From NCBI GenBank assembly GCA_001464715.1, contig LNDT01000020.1:30418-94417 (forward strand): a stretch of 64,000 bases of DNA, in the 5' to 3' direction. The position numbers and the translations under genes are program-made. Source of the stretch: Bdellovibrionales bacterium Ga0074137 (GTDB lineage Bacteria > Bdellovibrionota > Bdellovibrionia > Bdellovibrionales > JAMPXM01). This document shows, piece after piece, positions 1 to 8,866 of the stretch. Each line of letters opens with the position of its first letter. The first letter of the stretch is position 1. The notes below the pieces were generated by a model. That model saw only the letters and a program-made list of their open reading frames with translations, searched no databases and was not told where the DNA came from.

Positions 1-332
1 TTCTTGGTAACGGATCCGTGCAAAAGCTCGTGAGTCGCAAAACCAATGATACCGTTGCAAACACCAATGAATACACCGAGCGCAATTTTCACGGGCCACG
101 CCGGATTTAAAACTACGATGGAAAAGAAAGCCGCTAAGGCTCCGATCGCACAAACTGAAAACCAAACAAGCCGGTCTAAATTCGGCTTAAAGACTTCGGG
201 ACCGAGGCTTGGCATCAATTCGCGACGATAAAATCCAATATTTCGCGCCGGGGGTGGCAGGATTTTGGCCAATTCGGTCTCCGATGAAGTCGGCGCATCG
301 AGCTTTGGTGTTAGCGTCGTATCGAACGTCAT
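1..332 (-). CDS. Fatty acid desaturase family protein, N-terminal part (cut by window edge)
   Basis: Only the first 110 codons are inside the window. Residues 55-75 and 81-99 are hydrophobic, and residues 101-105 read HELLH, the first histidine box (H-x3-H) of membrane di-iron fatty acid desaturases and hydroxylases. This box normally follows a membrane hairpin, as it does here. The enzyme would oxidise acyl chains at the inner membrane. The later histidine boxes lie outside the window, so substrate and full length cannot be judged. The ATG at 332 is the first in frame and has only a distant purine-rich stretch upstream. It is divergent from the cupin-like gene at 458. Confidence 0.7.
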   Translation of the reverse strand, partial: MTFDTTLTPKLDAPTSSETELAKILPPPARNIGFYRRELMPSLGPEVFKPNLDRLVWFSVCAIGALAAFFSIVVLNPAWPVKIALGVFIGVCNGIIGFATHELLHGSVTK

Positions 333-457
333 GGTTTTCGTTTTTCCCTTGTGAGACCGGCCCCAGTCACCGACAACCATAAATTAACAGCGCACTAAAT
401 TCAAAGCGGAAAGCGCTCAAACTTTAGGCTAACCGAGTCGAGATCAAAGGACCGCGC

Positions 458-1540
458 ATGAAACCGAATTCTTCCAATCTCTTTGAAGCGCTGGCTGAGG
501 ACATGGTGAGATCCTGGGCCGTTTTTGAGAACGATTTGACCGCGTTCGCGGCATTGGCAACCAACCGGCTAAATAGCCTTCGTTACGATTTCGATCTTAA
601 TCAGTTCCACACACTTTTGACACAGTGGCTTCTGAATCATCCGGATTTGCCCGAACAAGTGAACGTTCACAACACTTTTGGACAACCGCCGATCACGCTT
701 TTTAACAACGGTCGCTTTGTCATCGATCTCTACATTTGGCGCGGATGCGATACCTCCATTCACAGTCACGGTTTTCGTGGAGCCTTCAAAGTCCTTCACG
801 GTCTGTCGCTTCACGAAGTCTTCGATGTCGAAACTGAGAAAGTGATTGCGCCCGATGTATCTCTAACAAAACTCGGTCGTCCCCGGCTTGAGATCTTGCG
901 CGCAGGAGATGTACGGACAATTCACCCTGATCAAGCGCTCACTCACCGGGTGATTCATCTCGAAAATCCAACAATCACTCTCTGCGTGAAAACTCTGAAC
1001 GAGGCCACTGCCTCTCAATGGCATCACTTCGAATCCGGTGTCGCTATTAAAAAGCGGCACATTGAACCAAGCCTTCTTAAAAAGGCCTACATTTACCAAT
1101 ACCTAATTGAGACGGACGAAGCTCTTGGAAATTCGTTTCTTAAAAGTTGGCTAGCACCGCTCGACGTGTCGACTCGAATGAATCTTTGCGAAGACCTTTC
1201 GATGGGCGTTTGTGACCTGCCGGAAGATTTGGTTCAAGCGATACTTGAAAACGCGTGCGCTGGTTTTGAAACCAGCGAGTGGTTTCAGCGGTTTCAAAAA
1301 TCGTCCGTGATTCAAGCCGAGGACATTGAGCTCAGTTCAGAGCTTTCCCCACTCATCCGCTTAGCCATTCATTTTGCCAATACGGGCTGGAAATTTTCAG
1401 ACGCTGAAGTTTGGCTTCGCGAAATTCAAAATGATTTAACGAAGTCCGATCTCACGCGATCAGTTTTTGAAGTCTTGGATGAGGACAATCCCGCCTACGA
1501 CGCTCAACTGCGACGTTGGAAGGCGTTCATCGACGAATAG
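458..1540 (+). CDS. Hypothetical protein with cupin-like core
   Basis: 360 residues, soluble, no signal peptide. Residues 101-121 contain HSHGF followed by VLHG and LHE, which resembles cupin motif 1 (HxH...E) of RmlC-like or cysteine-dioxygenase-like proteins. A second histidine cluster (IHP..LTH.VIH) near residues 155-165 could supply the remaining metal ligand. The C-terminal 150 residues are helical and not recognised. The ATG at 458 follows AAAGGA at good spacing. The gene stands alone between a divergent desaturase and a convergent GDT1 gene 3 bp away. A metal-binding cupin is likely; the reaction is unknown. Confidence 0.55.
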   Translation: MKPNSSNLFEALAEDMVRSWAVFENDLTAFAALATNRLNSLRYDFDLNQFHTLLTQWLLNHPDLPEQVNVHNTFGQPPITLFNNGRFVIDLYIWRGCDTSIHSHGFRGAFKVLHGLSLHEVFDVETEKVIAPDVSLTKLGRPRLEILRAGDVRTIHPDQALTHRVIHLENPTITLCVKTLNEATASQWHHFESGVAIKKRHIEPSLLKKAYIYQYLIETDEALGNSFLKSWLAPLDVSTRMNLCEDLSMGVCDLPEDLVQAILENACAGFETSEWFQRFQKSSVIQAEDIELSSELSPLIRLAIHFANTGWKFSDAEVWLREIQNDLTKSDLTRSVFEVLDEDNPAYDAQLRRWKAFIDE

Positions 1541-1543
1541 CTG

Positions 1544-2125
1544 CTAGCTGTTTTCGACAAAGATCGAGGCCAAGACCACGGCCCCGAAGATGGCGAAAAG
1601 AACTGAGGCGAAAATTCTGACCCAGTTCATCGGAATCCGAGCCAAAAGCCGATCTCCCAGAAAAACTGCGAGCGCATTGGACGCAACCATGCCGAAAGTT
1701 GACCCCAACGTTACGGCCCAGGCACCATGAGCCGCATACCGAGCCCCTAAAGCCACTGTTGCAAGCTGGGTTTTGTCTCCCATTTCAGCGATAAAAAAAG
1801 CTACGATCGTGGTCATCAAAACACCAAAGCGTCCCGGCGCCTTAATTTCATCAGCTTTGTCGGGAATCAAAACCCAAAGAGCAAACGCAAAAAAAGTTCC
1901 AGCGAGAATCATTTTGAGAGTGTCGGGTTGAAAAAAGCCCGCGGCGATCACGCCGATCCAGCTTGCGAATGCGTGATTGAGAACCGTTGCTACGAAAATA
2001 CCGAACAGAATGGTCCACGGCTTTTTGTAACGAGCCGCAAGAAGTAATGCCAAGAGCTGGGTTTTATCGCCCATCTCACCGACGAAAACTAAGAGGAATG
2101 AATTGAAAATCGCTTCGAACATCAT
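1544..2125 (-). CDS. TMEM165/GDT1 family (UPF0016) cation transporter
   Basis: About 193 residues. Two copies of the signature E-M-G-D-K-T lie near residues 17-22 and 125-130, each opening a three-helix half, which is the inverted-repeat design of the GDT1 family. Characterised members move Mn2+ or Ca2+ against H+ across membranes (for example bacterial MneA and yeast Gdt1). The open frame extends upstream to 2209, but residues before the tandem ATG-ATG at 2125/2122 do not look like membrane protein and would overlap the divergent ABC gene heavily. Even with the short start, the 5' ends of the two genes overlap by about 23 bp, so each promoter must lie inside the other gene. Confidence 0.9.
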   Translation of the reverse strand: MMFEAIFNSFLLVFVGEMGDKTQLLALLLAARYKKPWTILFGIFVATVLNHAFASWIGVIAAGFFQPDTLKMILAGTFFAFALWVLIPDKADEIKAPGRFGVLMTTIVAFFIAEMGDKTQLATVALGARYAAHGAWAVTLGSTFGMVASNALAVFLGDRLLARIPMNWVRIFASVLFAIFGAVVLASIFVENS

Positions 2126-3092
2126 CCGGGATGATCTTGCGACTTTACAGAACGTTAGGCTACAACAAGGTGTGGTCGAAGCGAAAAATCTGGTAAAAAT
2201 TTTCGGCAAAGGTGCTTCCGTATTCCGCGCGCTTGATGACGTTAACTTTCAGGTCCGAGTGGGCGAATGTTTCGGTCTACTGGGACCCAACGGAGCCGGA
2301 AAATCCACTTTCATCGGAATGACCTATGGATCGGTCAAAAAAACGTCCGGTCAGGTCACTGTTTTCGGTCTCGATCCCCAGTCTGAAAGTCGCTCGATAA
2401 AAAAGCGCCTCGGCGTCGTCACTCAGGAAAACGCGCTCGATGAGAGTCTTACCGTTCTTGAGAATATGATGCTTTACAGTGCCTTCATGGGGGTTCCGCG
2501 CGATCAGCGTCGCCGACGGATTGAGGATCTACTTGAATACATGAACATTGCCCACAAGCGTGATGCATTGATTCAGACACTTTCAGGGGGCATGAAGCGG
2601 CGTCTTGTGTTTGTCCGAGCTCTTCTTGGCCAACCGGAACTTTTAATTCTGGACGAGCCGACGACGGGACTTGATCCGGCGGTCCGGCACTTACTTTGGG
2701 GGAAAGTGAAGGAACTTCGAAGCTCTGGAACGACGATTATCCTCACAACACACTACATGCATGAAGCCGAAGTCCTATGTGACCGCTTGGCCATCCTTAA
2801 TAAAGGAAAAATTGTGGCCGAGGGTTCTCCCCAGAAAATGATTTCGGATCACTCACCAGGATACGTTGGAATTTTTAAATCTGAGGACGGTGCGAAAGTT
2901 CGAAGCTTGGTGAAAGAGACGACGACGCACGTGCACGAGGACTCGTCCGGGGTTTATCTGCGCGTACCGACATTAGAAAAAATGACCTCACTGGTGGCAG
3001 ATCACTCACTGAATCCCGCACAGATTCGACCGTCCAATTTGGAAGACGTATTTTTGCAGCTGACGGGGCAGGAGCTTTCTGTCGATGCGTAA
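2103..3092 (+). CDS. ABC transporter ATP-binding protein, NodI/DrrA type (ABC-2 exporter)
   Basis: 329 residues. Walker A GPNGAGKST is at residues 61-69, the signature LSGGM near 163, Walker B LILDEPTTGLDP near 180, and a switch-region TTH follows. The C-terminal 80 residues form the extra domain found in NodI/DrrA-type exporters. The start is TTG at 2103, supported by AAGAGGA at 2091-2097 with 5-nt spacing; the nearby ATG at 2099 runs into a stop at once. The next gene, its permease, overlaps by 8 bp, so the two are translationally coupled. Substrate is not evident; the family exports polysaccharides, lipids or drugs. Confidence 0.88.
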   Translation: MKIASNIIRDDLATLQNVRLQQGVVEAKNLVKIFGKGASVFRALDDVNFQVRVGECFGLLGPNGAGKSTFIGMTYGSVKKTSGQVTVFGLDPQSESRSIKKRLGVVTQENALDESLTVLENMMLYSAFMGVPRDQRRRRIEDLLEYMNIAHKRDALIQTLSGGMKRRLVFVRALLGQPELLILDEPTTGLDPAVRHLLWGKVKELRSSGTTIILTTHYMHEAEVLCDRLAILNKGKIVAEGSPQKMISDHSPGYVGIFKSEDGAKVRSLVKETTTHVHEDSSGVYLRVPTLEKMTSLVADHSLNPAQIRPSNLEDVFLQLTGQELSVDA

Positions 3093-3879
3093 CATTTCGT
3101 TTGATTCGATTTTTGAATTTGCTCGTCTCTGCGTTCACATCAGCCGCAGAAACTGGACGGTCTACAAAAAGGATCTGATCGCGAATATTTCGCCGACGGT
3201 CGCTGATCCAGCTCTTGTTATGATCTCCCTTGGTCTTGGCCTTGGCGCCTTCATCACGAATGTCGAAGGCAAAACCTACATGGAGTTTCTTGCGCCGGGC
3301 CTAACGGTCGCGACAGCGCTGTTCACTTCGTTTTTTGAGAGCAGCTATGGATTTTATGTTCGAATGACTTTCGAAAATGTTTTTAAAGCGATGCTGACAA
3401 CGCCCATTGGAGTTTCGGAGGTCGTGGCTGGGGAATTGGTGTGGGTCGGCTTAAAGGGCGCTTTCATGGCCATCGGGGTGGCCATCGTTCTTGCCGTTTG
3501 TGGCCTGATGACCAATCCGTGGCTGATACCACTGATCGGCACTGTCGGATTCCTGGTGGCTCTTCCCTGCGGCGCCATGGGGCTGATTTCCACAGCCTTA
3601 GTCAATAATATGAATCAGTTCCAATCGGTCTATTCGTTCGTCATCGCCCCGCTTTACTTTTTGTCGGGCATCTTCTTTCCGATCGATCAAATGAACCAGT
3701 ACGTGCGAATCGTGGCCGAGTTCTTTCCGCTCATACACGGAGTTCGTCTGGCCCAGGCGATTTTTTGGGAACGAGCTATAGTTGATACTTACGTCGCGAG
3801 TGGTTCGGTGCTGGTGATTCAGAGTTTCATTTTTTGCACTCTTTCATTTTTCCTAATTCGAAAAAAACTGGTCACATAG
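3085..3879 (+). CDS. ABC-2 type permease, NodJ-like
   Basis: 264 residues with about six hydrophobic segments and the ABC-2 membrane topology. The NodJ-like hallmark is a hydrophobic run ending in LSGIFFPID just before the last helices. It forms the channel partner of the ATPase encoded by the preceding, overlapping gene. The start ATG lies inside the end of that gene after CAGGAG. A 50-bp gap separates it from the next ABC ATPase, so the exporter and the following importer may share one transcript. NodIJ itself exports lipo-chitin signals, but outside rhizobia this subfamily has varied substrates. Confidence 0.88.
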   Translation: MRNISFDSIFEFARLCVHISRRNWTVYKKDLIANISPTVADPALVMISLGLGLGAFITNVEGKTYMEFLAPGLTVATALFTSFFESSYGFYVRMTFENVFKAMLTTPIGVSEVVAGELVWVGLKGAFMAIGVAIVLAVCGLMTNPWLIPLIGTVGFLVALPCGAMGLISTALVNNMNQFQSVYSFVIAPLYFLSGIFFPIDQMNQYVRIVAEFFPLIHGVRLAQAIFWERAIVDTYVASGSVLVIQSFIFCTLSFFLIRKKLVT

Positions 3880-3929
3880 TCCGGCACATCGCGACGCCTC
3901 TGATTTGTGTTGATCACAGCCTTCTGCGG

Positions 3930-4703
3930 ATGCAACAAAAGTATGTGGCTGGCGACGCATCTTCTGACATTTTTGAAATTCGATCCGTCTCGAAGTCGTT
4001 TAACTCGACGTCGATCCTCAATGATATTTCCCTCCGCGTCCCTATGGGTGTCAGCCACATCCTGCTCGGCTCCAGCGGCTCGGGAAAAAGCACGTTACTT
4101 AAAGCGGCGCTAGGAATCATCAAACCAGACGCGGGAAGCTTTTTCCTCACCGGCCAGGCTCTTGATTTCAAAGATCGGGCGCAGTGGCTTCATAAATTGG
4201 GATACGTTCCACAAGACGGCGGTCTGTTCCCACATTTGACGGCTCGACAAAATATTATTCTGGTCGCGACGACTCTAAAATGGGACCGCGATCGAATTGA
4301 GCACCGTCTTGGCGAAGTGCAGGAGATCGTCGCTCTTGAGCCAGAATTGCTCTTGCGGTACCCGCGCGAACTCAGCGGTGGCCAAAAACAGCGGGTCGCT
4401 TTGATGCGCGCGATTTTCTTGGATCCCAATGTCATTCTTCTCGACGAACCACTCGGCGCCCTTGACCCAATCGTTCGGTCCGACGTTCAGGCGCGCCTCA
4501 AAGAAGTCTTTCATCGGTTAAAAAAGGCCGTCGTACTGGTCACTCACGACATTTCAGAGGCCGTTTTTTTGGGCGATCAAATCTCACTTTTGAAAGACGG
4601 ACGCATTTTGCAGTCGGGAAGTTTTTCAGATCTTTTAAAAACTCCCTCAGACCCTTACGTATCTCAGTTCATCAATGCCCAACGATCCTGGGAGAGCATC
4701 TAA
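3930..4703 (+). CDS. ABC transporter ATP-binding protein, osmoprotectant/betaine (OpuA/OsmV) type
   Basis: 257 residues from the ATG at 3930. Walker A is GSSGSGKST, the signature LSGGQKQR, Walker B ILLDEPLGALDP, and the H-loop LVTHD. The 'DEPLGALDP' form and the importer-type architecture fit the ProV/OpuCA/OsmV group. There is no C-terminal CBS pair, unlike ProV and OpuCA, so osmotic sensing through CBS domains is absent. The open frame runs back to 3834, but that part overlaps the permease gene and is not ABC-like. The next gene (substrate-binding protein fused to permease) starts 1 nt after its stop, completing an importer. Confidence 0.87.
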   Translation: MQQKYVAGDASSDIFEIRSVSKSFNSTSILNDISLRVPMGVSHILLGSSGSGKSTLLKAALGIIKPDAGSFFLTGQALDFKDRAQWLHKLGYVPQDGGLFPHLTARQNIILVATTLKWDRDRIEHRLGEVQEIVALEPELLLRYPRELSGGQKQRVALMRAIFLDPNVILLDEPLGALDPIVRSDVQARLKEVFHRLKKAVVLVTHDISEAVFLGDQISLLKDGRILQSGSFSDLLKTPSDPYVSQFINAQRSWESI

Positions 4704-4704
4704 A

Positions 4705-6243
4705 ATGAAAACTCCCCTTGTCATTGGGCTTCTTTGCTTCTCGGTTTTTCTCGCGGTTTTCCTCACCACTAAAACTTCAATCGCGGCTCAACAAAAAGTT
4801 GTCGTCGGTTCAAAGATATTTACAGAGAGCTACATTCTCGGCGAGATTGTAGCGAAAAAGTTAGAGCTCTCACAAAACAAAGCTGATAACTCCACTTTGA
4901 TCGAACGCCGACTTGGAATCGGAGCAACAGGGATTCTCTTCGAAGCTCTGTTGGGCGGGGATATCTCAATGTATCCGGAGTACACTGGTACAATTGCCGA
5001 AGCGATCCTTAAAAGACCCGATCTTAAAACGTTTGATGAAATCCAAAATGCACTGAAGCCTTTGGGTCTTACGATGAGTCAACCGTTGGGGTTCAACAAC
5101 ACCTACGCTCTTGCGGTCAGAACCGAAGTCGCCCAGAAGTTTAAGCTAACTCGCATCAGCGATCTCGCGCCCGTGCTAACGGAAATTCGAATTGGCTTTG
5201 GTCACGAGTTCACCACAAGGTCCGACGGGTCTCCAGGTTTGGCCGCCGTTTACAAAATTCCCTTTGCCTCCCGCACTCGAGCCATGGCTCACAGCTTGGC
5301 CTACGAAGCCATTCGCGAGGGAAGCATTGATCTCACCGACGTTTACTCGACAGATTCCAAAATCGAAAGCCTGGGCTTGCTCGTCCTTGAAGACGACCTG
5401 AACGCTTTTCCGCGCTACGATGCCGTCATTCTTGTGAGATCGGATTTCGTGACTCTGAATCCGGGACTCTGGTCAGCCATCCAGAGTTTGGCGGGTACGA
5501 TTGACGAGAACCGCATGCGCGAACTCAACGCGCGCGTCGAAAGAGATCGTCAAAATTTTAGAGCCGCTGCGGATGGCTACTTTGAAAAATCGTCAGCGAA
5601 TGTCGACCCCTCATCGCAACGCCCGTTCTTTGATCTTCAAAAAGGTCGAATTGTTTTTCGAACGAAAGAACATCTTATTCTTGTTGGCCTTGCGTTGCTG
5701 TTTTCACTTGTGTTGGGCGTTCCACTTGGAATCCTCGCCACCCAAAGTCGGGCCTTTGGACAACTAATTCTTCTCGTGAGCGGCGTGTTTCAAACGATTC
5801 CATCCCTCGCACTTCTTTGTTTCCTCATTCCGCTCTTCGGGATTGGTATCGGCTCATCGCTCATTGCGCTCTGCATGTACGGCTTGCTTCCCGTGGTTAT
5901 GAATACGTTTGTCGGTCTTCGATCGATTGATCGTAACCTTTTAGACACCGCAAATGCTCTTGGACTGAACTACTGGCAGTCACTCTTTCGAGTGCGGCTT
6001 CCGCTGGCGTCTCGCTCGATTTACTCAGGGCTGCGAACATCGGCCATCACCGGGATTGGGACTGCAACGTTGGCTGCGCTCATTGGTGCGGGAGGCTACG
6101 GCGCTACGATTTTGGCTGGACTCGCAATCAATGACATTGAAATGATCACGCTGGGAGCAGCCCCCGCCGCTCTTATGGCTCTTGCCGTCCACGGTATATT
6201 TGAATTGATCGATGCGCGATTAATCCCCAAAGGTCTTCGCTAA
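4705..6243 (+). CDS. Fused substrate-binding protein and permease of an Opu-type ABC importer
   Basis: 512 residues. A signal anchor at residues 5-28 precedes an OpuAC-type binding domain (about 30-300) that opens with VVGSKIFTESYILGEI, typical of quaternary-amine binding proteins. From about residue 325 follow five to six helices with the binding-protein-dependent permease fold, including the conserved loop G-x3-A-x-GLNYWQ. Glycine betaine, choline, carnitine or ergothioneine (EgtU-like) are possible ligands; the cage residues cannot be assigned by eye. In BusAB/OpuABC fusions the permease usually comes first, whereas here the binding domain is N-terminal. ATG at 4705 follows GGGAGAG and is coupled to the ATPase gene. 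Confidence 0.85.
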   Translation: MKTPLVIGLLCFSVFLAVFLTTKTSIAAQQKVVVGSKIFTESYILGEIVAKKLELSQNKADNSTLIERRLGIGATGILFEALLGGDISMYPEYTGTIAEAILKRPDLKTFDEIQNALKPLGLTMSQPLGFNNTYALAVRTEVAQKFKLTRISDLAPVLTEIRIGFGHEFTTRSDGSPGLAAVYKIPFASRTRAMAHSLAYEAIREGSIDLTDVYSTDSKIESLGLLVLEDDLNAFPRYDAVILVRSDFVTLNPGLWSAIQSLAGTIDENRMRELNARVERDRQNFRAAADGYFEKSSANVDPSSQRPFFDLQKGRIVFRTKEHLILVGLALLFSLVLGVPLGILATQSRAFGQLILLVSGVFQTIPSLALLCFLIPLFGIGIGSSLIALCMYGLLPVVMNTFVGLRSIDRNLLDTANALGLNYWQSLFRVRLPLASRSIYSGLRTSAITGIGTATLAALIGAGGYGATILAGLAINDIEMITLGAAPAALMALAVHGIFELIDARLIPKGLR

Positions 6244-6408
6244 AAACAGTCCGTCTCATTTTGAGACGCGAACCCGCAAGAGTGTCAAACGCATGGGCGC
6301 CTGTCAGCAAGACATCGGATCACGACCGTTCTCTCAAATCTCGCGGCTTTGACTGCGCACCGATTTTGCTCCGAAGAGAGGGTGGAAGAAAGGGTGAAGG
6401 AGGCCAAT

Positions 6409-7173
6409 ATGAGAAATATCAAAATTCCTTTTGCGGCTCTCGTGGTCCTACTTCAAGTGTTTTTCAGCGGGGATTTGACGGTTGAAGCATCTACTGGTTT
6501 CGGGCCTATTTCGGAGTCCCAAGCCCGCGCGCGCCAAATTCACTCGCAGGAACTTCTCGGAAAATATTATGAGCGAAGCACCGTGAAGGTCGGAAAAAAC
6601 GTTCGAAAGATCAATTCTCAGATCTACCGTTGGACGAAAGAGCGATGGCATTCAAAAGCGCAAGTGTCACATCGAAAAGTCGCACAAAAAATCATCGACG
6701 AGGCTCACCGCTACGGCTTTGACCCCGTCTTTTTAATGTCGATTATTCAAACCGAAAGCAGCTTCAATCCCACGGCGCGGGGTACATCTGGGGAAATCGG
6801 GCTTATGCAGATTCTTCCGTCGACCGCTGAATGGATCGCCAAGAAAAATGGCTTTACTTGGAGTGGTCCTGAATCGCTCAATGACCCTTTGATCAATATT
6901 CGCATTGGCGCCGCTTACTTGTCTTATTTGCGCGACCGCTTCGATCTGCACGCCAGACTCTATATCGCAGCCTACAATATGGGCCAGGGTAACGTTGATC
7001 ATGCGCAATCGAGAAATATTTGGCCCCGAGACTATCCCGGTGCCGTTATGAGAAACTACGTCGATTTCTATGCAAGTCTGAAAGAAAAACAGAATGCGAT
7101 CGAGCCAAGACTCCCGGCCGAAACGCCACCCCAGGCCCCCGTCGAAACGAGCCGGCAGCTTTCTCAGCTCTAG
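6409..7173 (+). CDS. Secreted lytic transglycosylase (SLT domain)
   Basis: 254 residues from the ATG at 6409, which has a strong AAGGAGG at 6397-6403. An N-terminal signal peptide (about residues 1-27) is followed by a linker and an SLT fold. The region LMSIIQTESSFNP carries the catalytic glutamate (ES motif), then GLMQILP and, later, YIAAYNMGQGN, all canonical GH23 soluble lytic transglycosylase motifs. It would cleave peptidoglycan between MurNAc and GlcNAc to give 1,6-anhydro ends, in the periplasm or outside the cell. The C-terminal tail is rich in Pro and Glu. In a predator such an enzyme could act on self or prey wall; the sequence does not say which. Confidence 0.9.
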   Translation: MRNIKIPFAALVVLLQVFFSGDLTVEASTGFGPISESQARARQIHSQELLGKYYERSTVKVGKNVRKINSQIYRWTKERWHSKAQVSHRKVAQKIIDEAHRYGFDPVFLMSIIQTESSFNPTARGTSGEIGLMQILPSTAEWIAKKNGFTWSGPESLNDPLINIRIGAAYLSYLRDRFDLHARLYIAAYNMGQGNVDHAQSRNIWPRDYPGAVMRNYVDFYASLKEKQNAIEPRLPAETPPQAPVETSRQLSQL

Positions 7174-7237
7174 CCATCGGCGAGCAAGTCGCCAGGGATA
7201 AACTTGATCTTTCAAGCAGTAGACTTTAAAACGCCGC

Positions 7238-8866
7238 ATGATCAGCACGTCGAATGTCAGTCTCCGGTACGGGGCAAAAAAGCTCTTTGAAGACGTGAAC
7301 GTTAAGTTCACTCCAGGAAATTGCTACGGCTTGATCGGAGCCAACGGCGCCGGCAAGTCGACCTTTCTCAAGATTCTGTCGAAAGAAATTGAACCCCACA
7401 CAGGTGAAGTTCAAATCGGATCGGGTCTTCGGCTTTCCATTTTGAAGCAGAACCAGTTTGCTTTTGACGAGACCGTCGTCTTGAAAACCGTGATGATGGG
7501 AAACGAAAAGCTCTTCGCCATCATTGAAGAAAAAGATAAGCTCTACGCAAAACCTGACTTCTCTGAAAAAGACGGCGAGCGCGCCTCTGATCTTGAATCG
7601 GAATTCGCGGAACTCGGCGGCTGGGATGCCGAGTCTGAAGCTGGATCGATGCTGGAAGGCCTCGGAGTCGCAACACGTCTCCACGACAAGCAAATGAAAG
7701 ATCTCGATCCTGGCGATAAGGTTAAAGTTCTTCTCGCGCAGGCGCTCTTCGGGCGACCCGACATTCTACTTCTCGACGAGCCCACCAACAACCTAGATAT
7801 CTACGCTGTTCAGTGGCTCGAGGAATTTTTGTTCGGCTTCCAAAACACGGTCATCGTCGTGTCGCACGATCGTCACTTCCTCAACAAAGTATGCACACAC
7901 ATCGCCGATATTGATTTTGGAAAAATCAAAGTCTTCACCGGAAATTACGATTTCTGGCGACAATCGAGTGAACTGAATCAACGCCTTTTGGGCGACCAAA
8001 ACAGAAAAAATTCGGAAAAAGCAGAAGAGCTTAAAGCCTTTATTCGCCGCTTCAGTGCAAATGCCTCAAAATCGAGTCAGGCTTCGTCTCGCCAAAAGCA
8101 GCTTGAAAAACTGGATCTTGCCGACATGCCGATCTCTTCAAGGAAACAACCCTTCGTCGGTTTCGAAGCGAAGCGTGAAATCGGAAACGACGTTCTAACT
8201 GTGGACCGCGTGACAAAGTCCATTGATGGTGTCGCTGTCCTTAAGAATCTCAGTTTTACTTTGAAGAAGGGCGACAAAGTCATTCTCCTTGGTCGAAATG
8301 AAATTGCGAAAACTGCGCTGCTTGATCTTTTGGCCGGCGAAATTGAACCTGACTCTGGTTCCGTAAAATGGGGAATAACCGCGCAAAAGTCCTACTTCCC
8401 CGCCGATAACAGCAAATATTTTAAACGCGATCCAGAGATCAATTCTTTGGTGGACTGGCTTCGCCAGTACTCAGAAGAGAAAGACGAGTCGTTCATTCGA
8501 GGGTTTCTTGGGAAAATGCTCTTTAGCCGTGACGAAGGGCTCAAGCGCCCAGACGTTCTCTCCGGCGGCGAAAAAGTTCGCTGCATGCTTGCTAAGATGA
8601 TGCTCTCAGGAGCCAATGTTTTAATTATCGATGGGCCGACCAACCATTTAGATCTCGAGAGTATTTCTGCGGTCAACGAAGGCATCGTGCGATTTAAAGG
8701 TGTCGTCGTTTTCACAACTCACGATCACGAATTCATTCAAACTTCCGCCAATCGCATTATCGAGATCGACGGCGGACTTAAAGACGATCAGGAAATGACG
8801 TACGACGAGTACTTAGCGAAGAAAAAACTGTCACTGCGGGATGCAGGCGCTTCGGCCCAAATCTAA
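7238..8866 (+). CDS. ybiT: ABC-F family ATPase, YbiT-like, with degenerate second ATP site
   Basis: 542 residues with two ABC domains and the ABC-F linker, no membrane segment. Domain 1 has Walker A GANGAGKST, a degenerate signature (LDPGDKVK, as in E. coli YbiT) and Walker B LLLDEPTNNLD. Domain 2 has a normal signature LSGGEK, but its Walker A reads GRNEIAKT (Ala in place of the Gly before Lys) and its Walker B reads IIDGPTNHLD, with Gly in place of the catalytic Glu. ABC-F proteins act on ribosomes and usually need both sites, so this copy is unusual. Family assignment is firm; activity is uncertain. The 3' end overlaps the next gene on the other strand by 4 bp. Confidence 0.87.
   Translation: MISTSNVSLRYGAKKLFEDVNVKFTPGNCYGLIGANGAGKSTFLKILSKEIEPHTGEVQIGSGLRLSILKQNQFAFDETVVLKTVMMGNEKLFAIIEEKDKLYAKPDFSEKDGERASDLESEFAELGGWDAESEAGSMLEGLGVATRLHDKQMKDLDPGDKVKVLLAQALFGRPDILLLDEPTNNLDIYAVQWLEEFLFGFQNTVIVVSHDRHFLNKVCTHIADIDFGKIKVFTGNYDFWRQSSELNQRLLGDQNRKNSEKAEELKAFIRRFSANASKSSQASSRQKQLEKLDLADMPISSRKQPFVGFEAKREIGNDVLTVDRVTKSIDGVAVLKNLSFTLKKGDKVILLGRNEIAKTALLDLLAGEIEPDSGSVKWGITAQKSYFPADNSKYFKRDPEINSLVDWLRQYSEEKDESFIRGFLGKMLFSRDEGLKRPDVLSGGEKVRCMLAKMMLSGANVLIIDGPTNHLDLESISAVNEGIVRFKGVVVFTTHDHEFIQTSANRIIEIDGGLKDDQEMTYDEYLAKKKLSLRDAGASAQI

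Noticed and set aside
6733..7311. Minus-strand ORF of 192 residues
   Set aside because: Antisense to the lytic transglycosylase and the ABC-F start; no domain.
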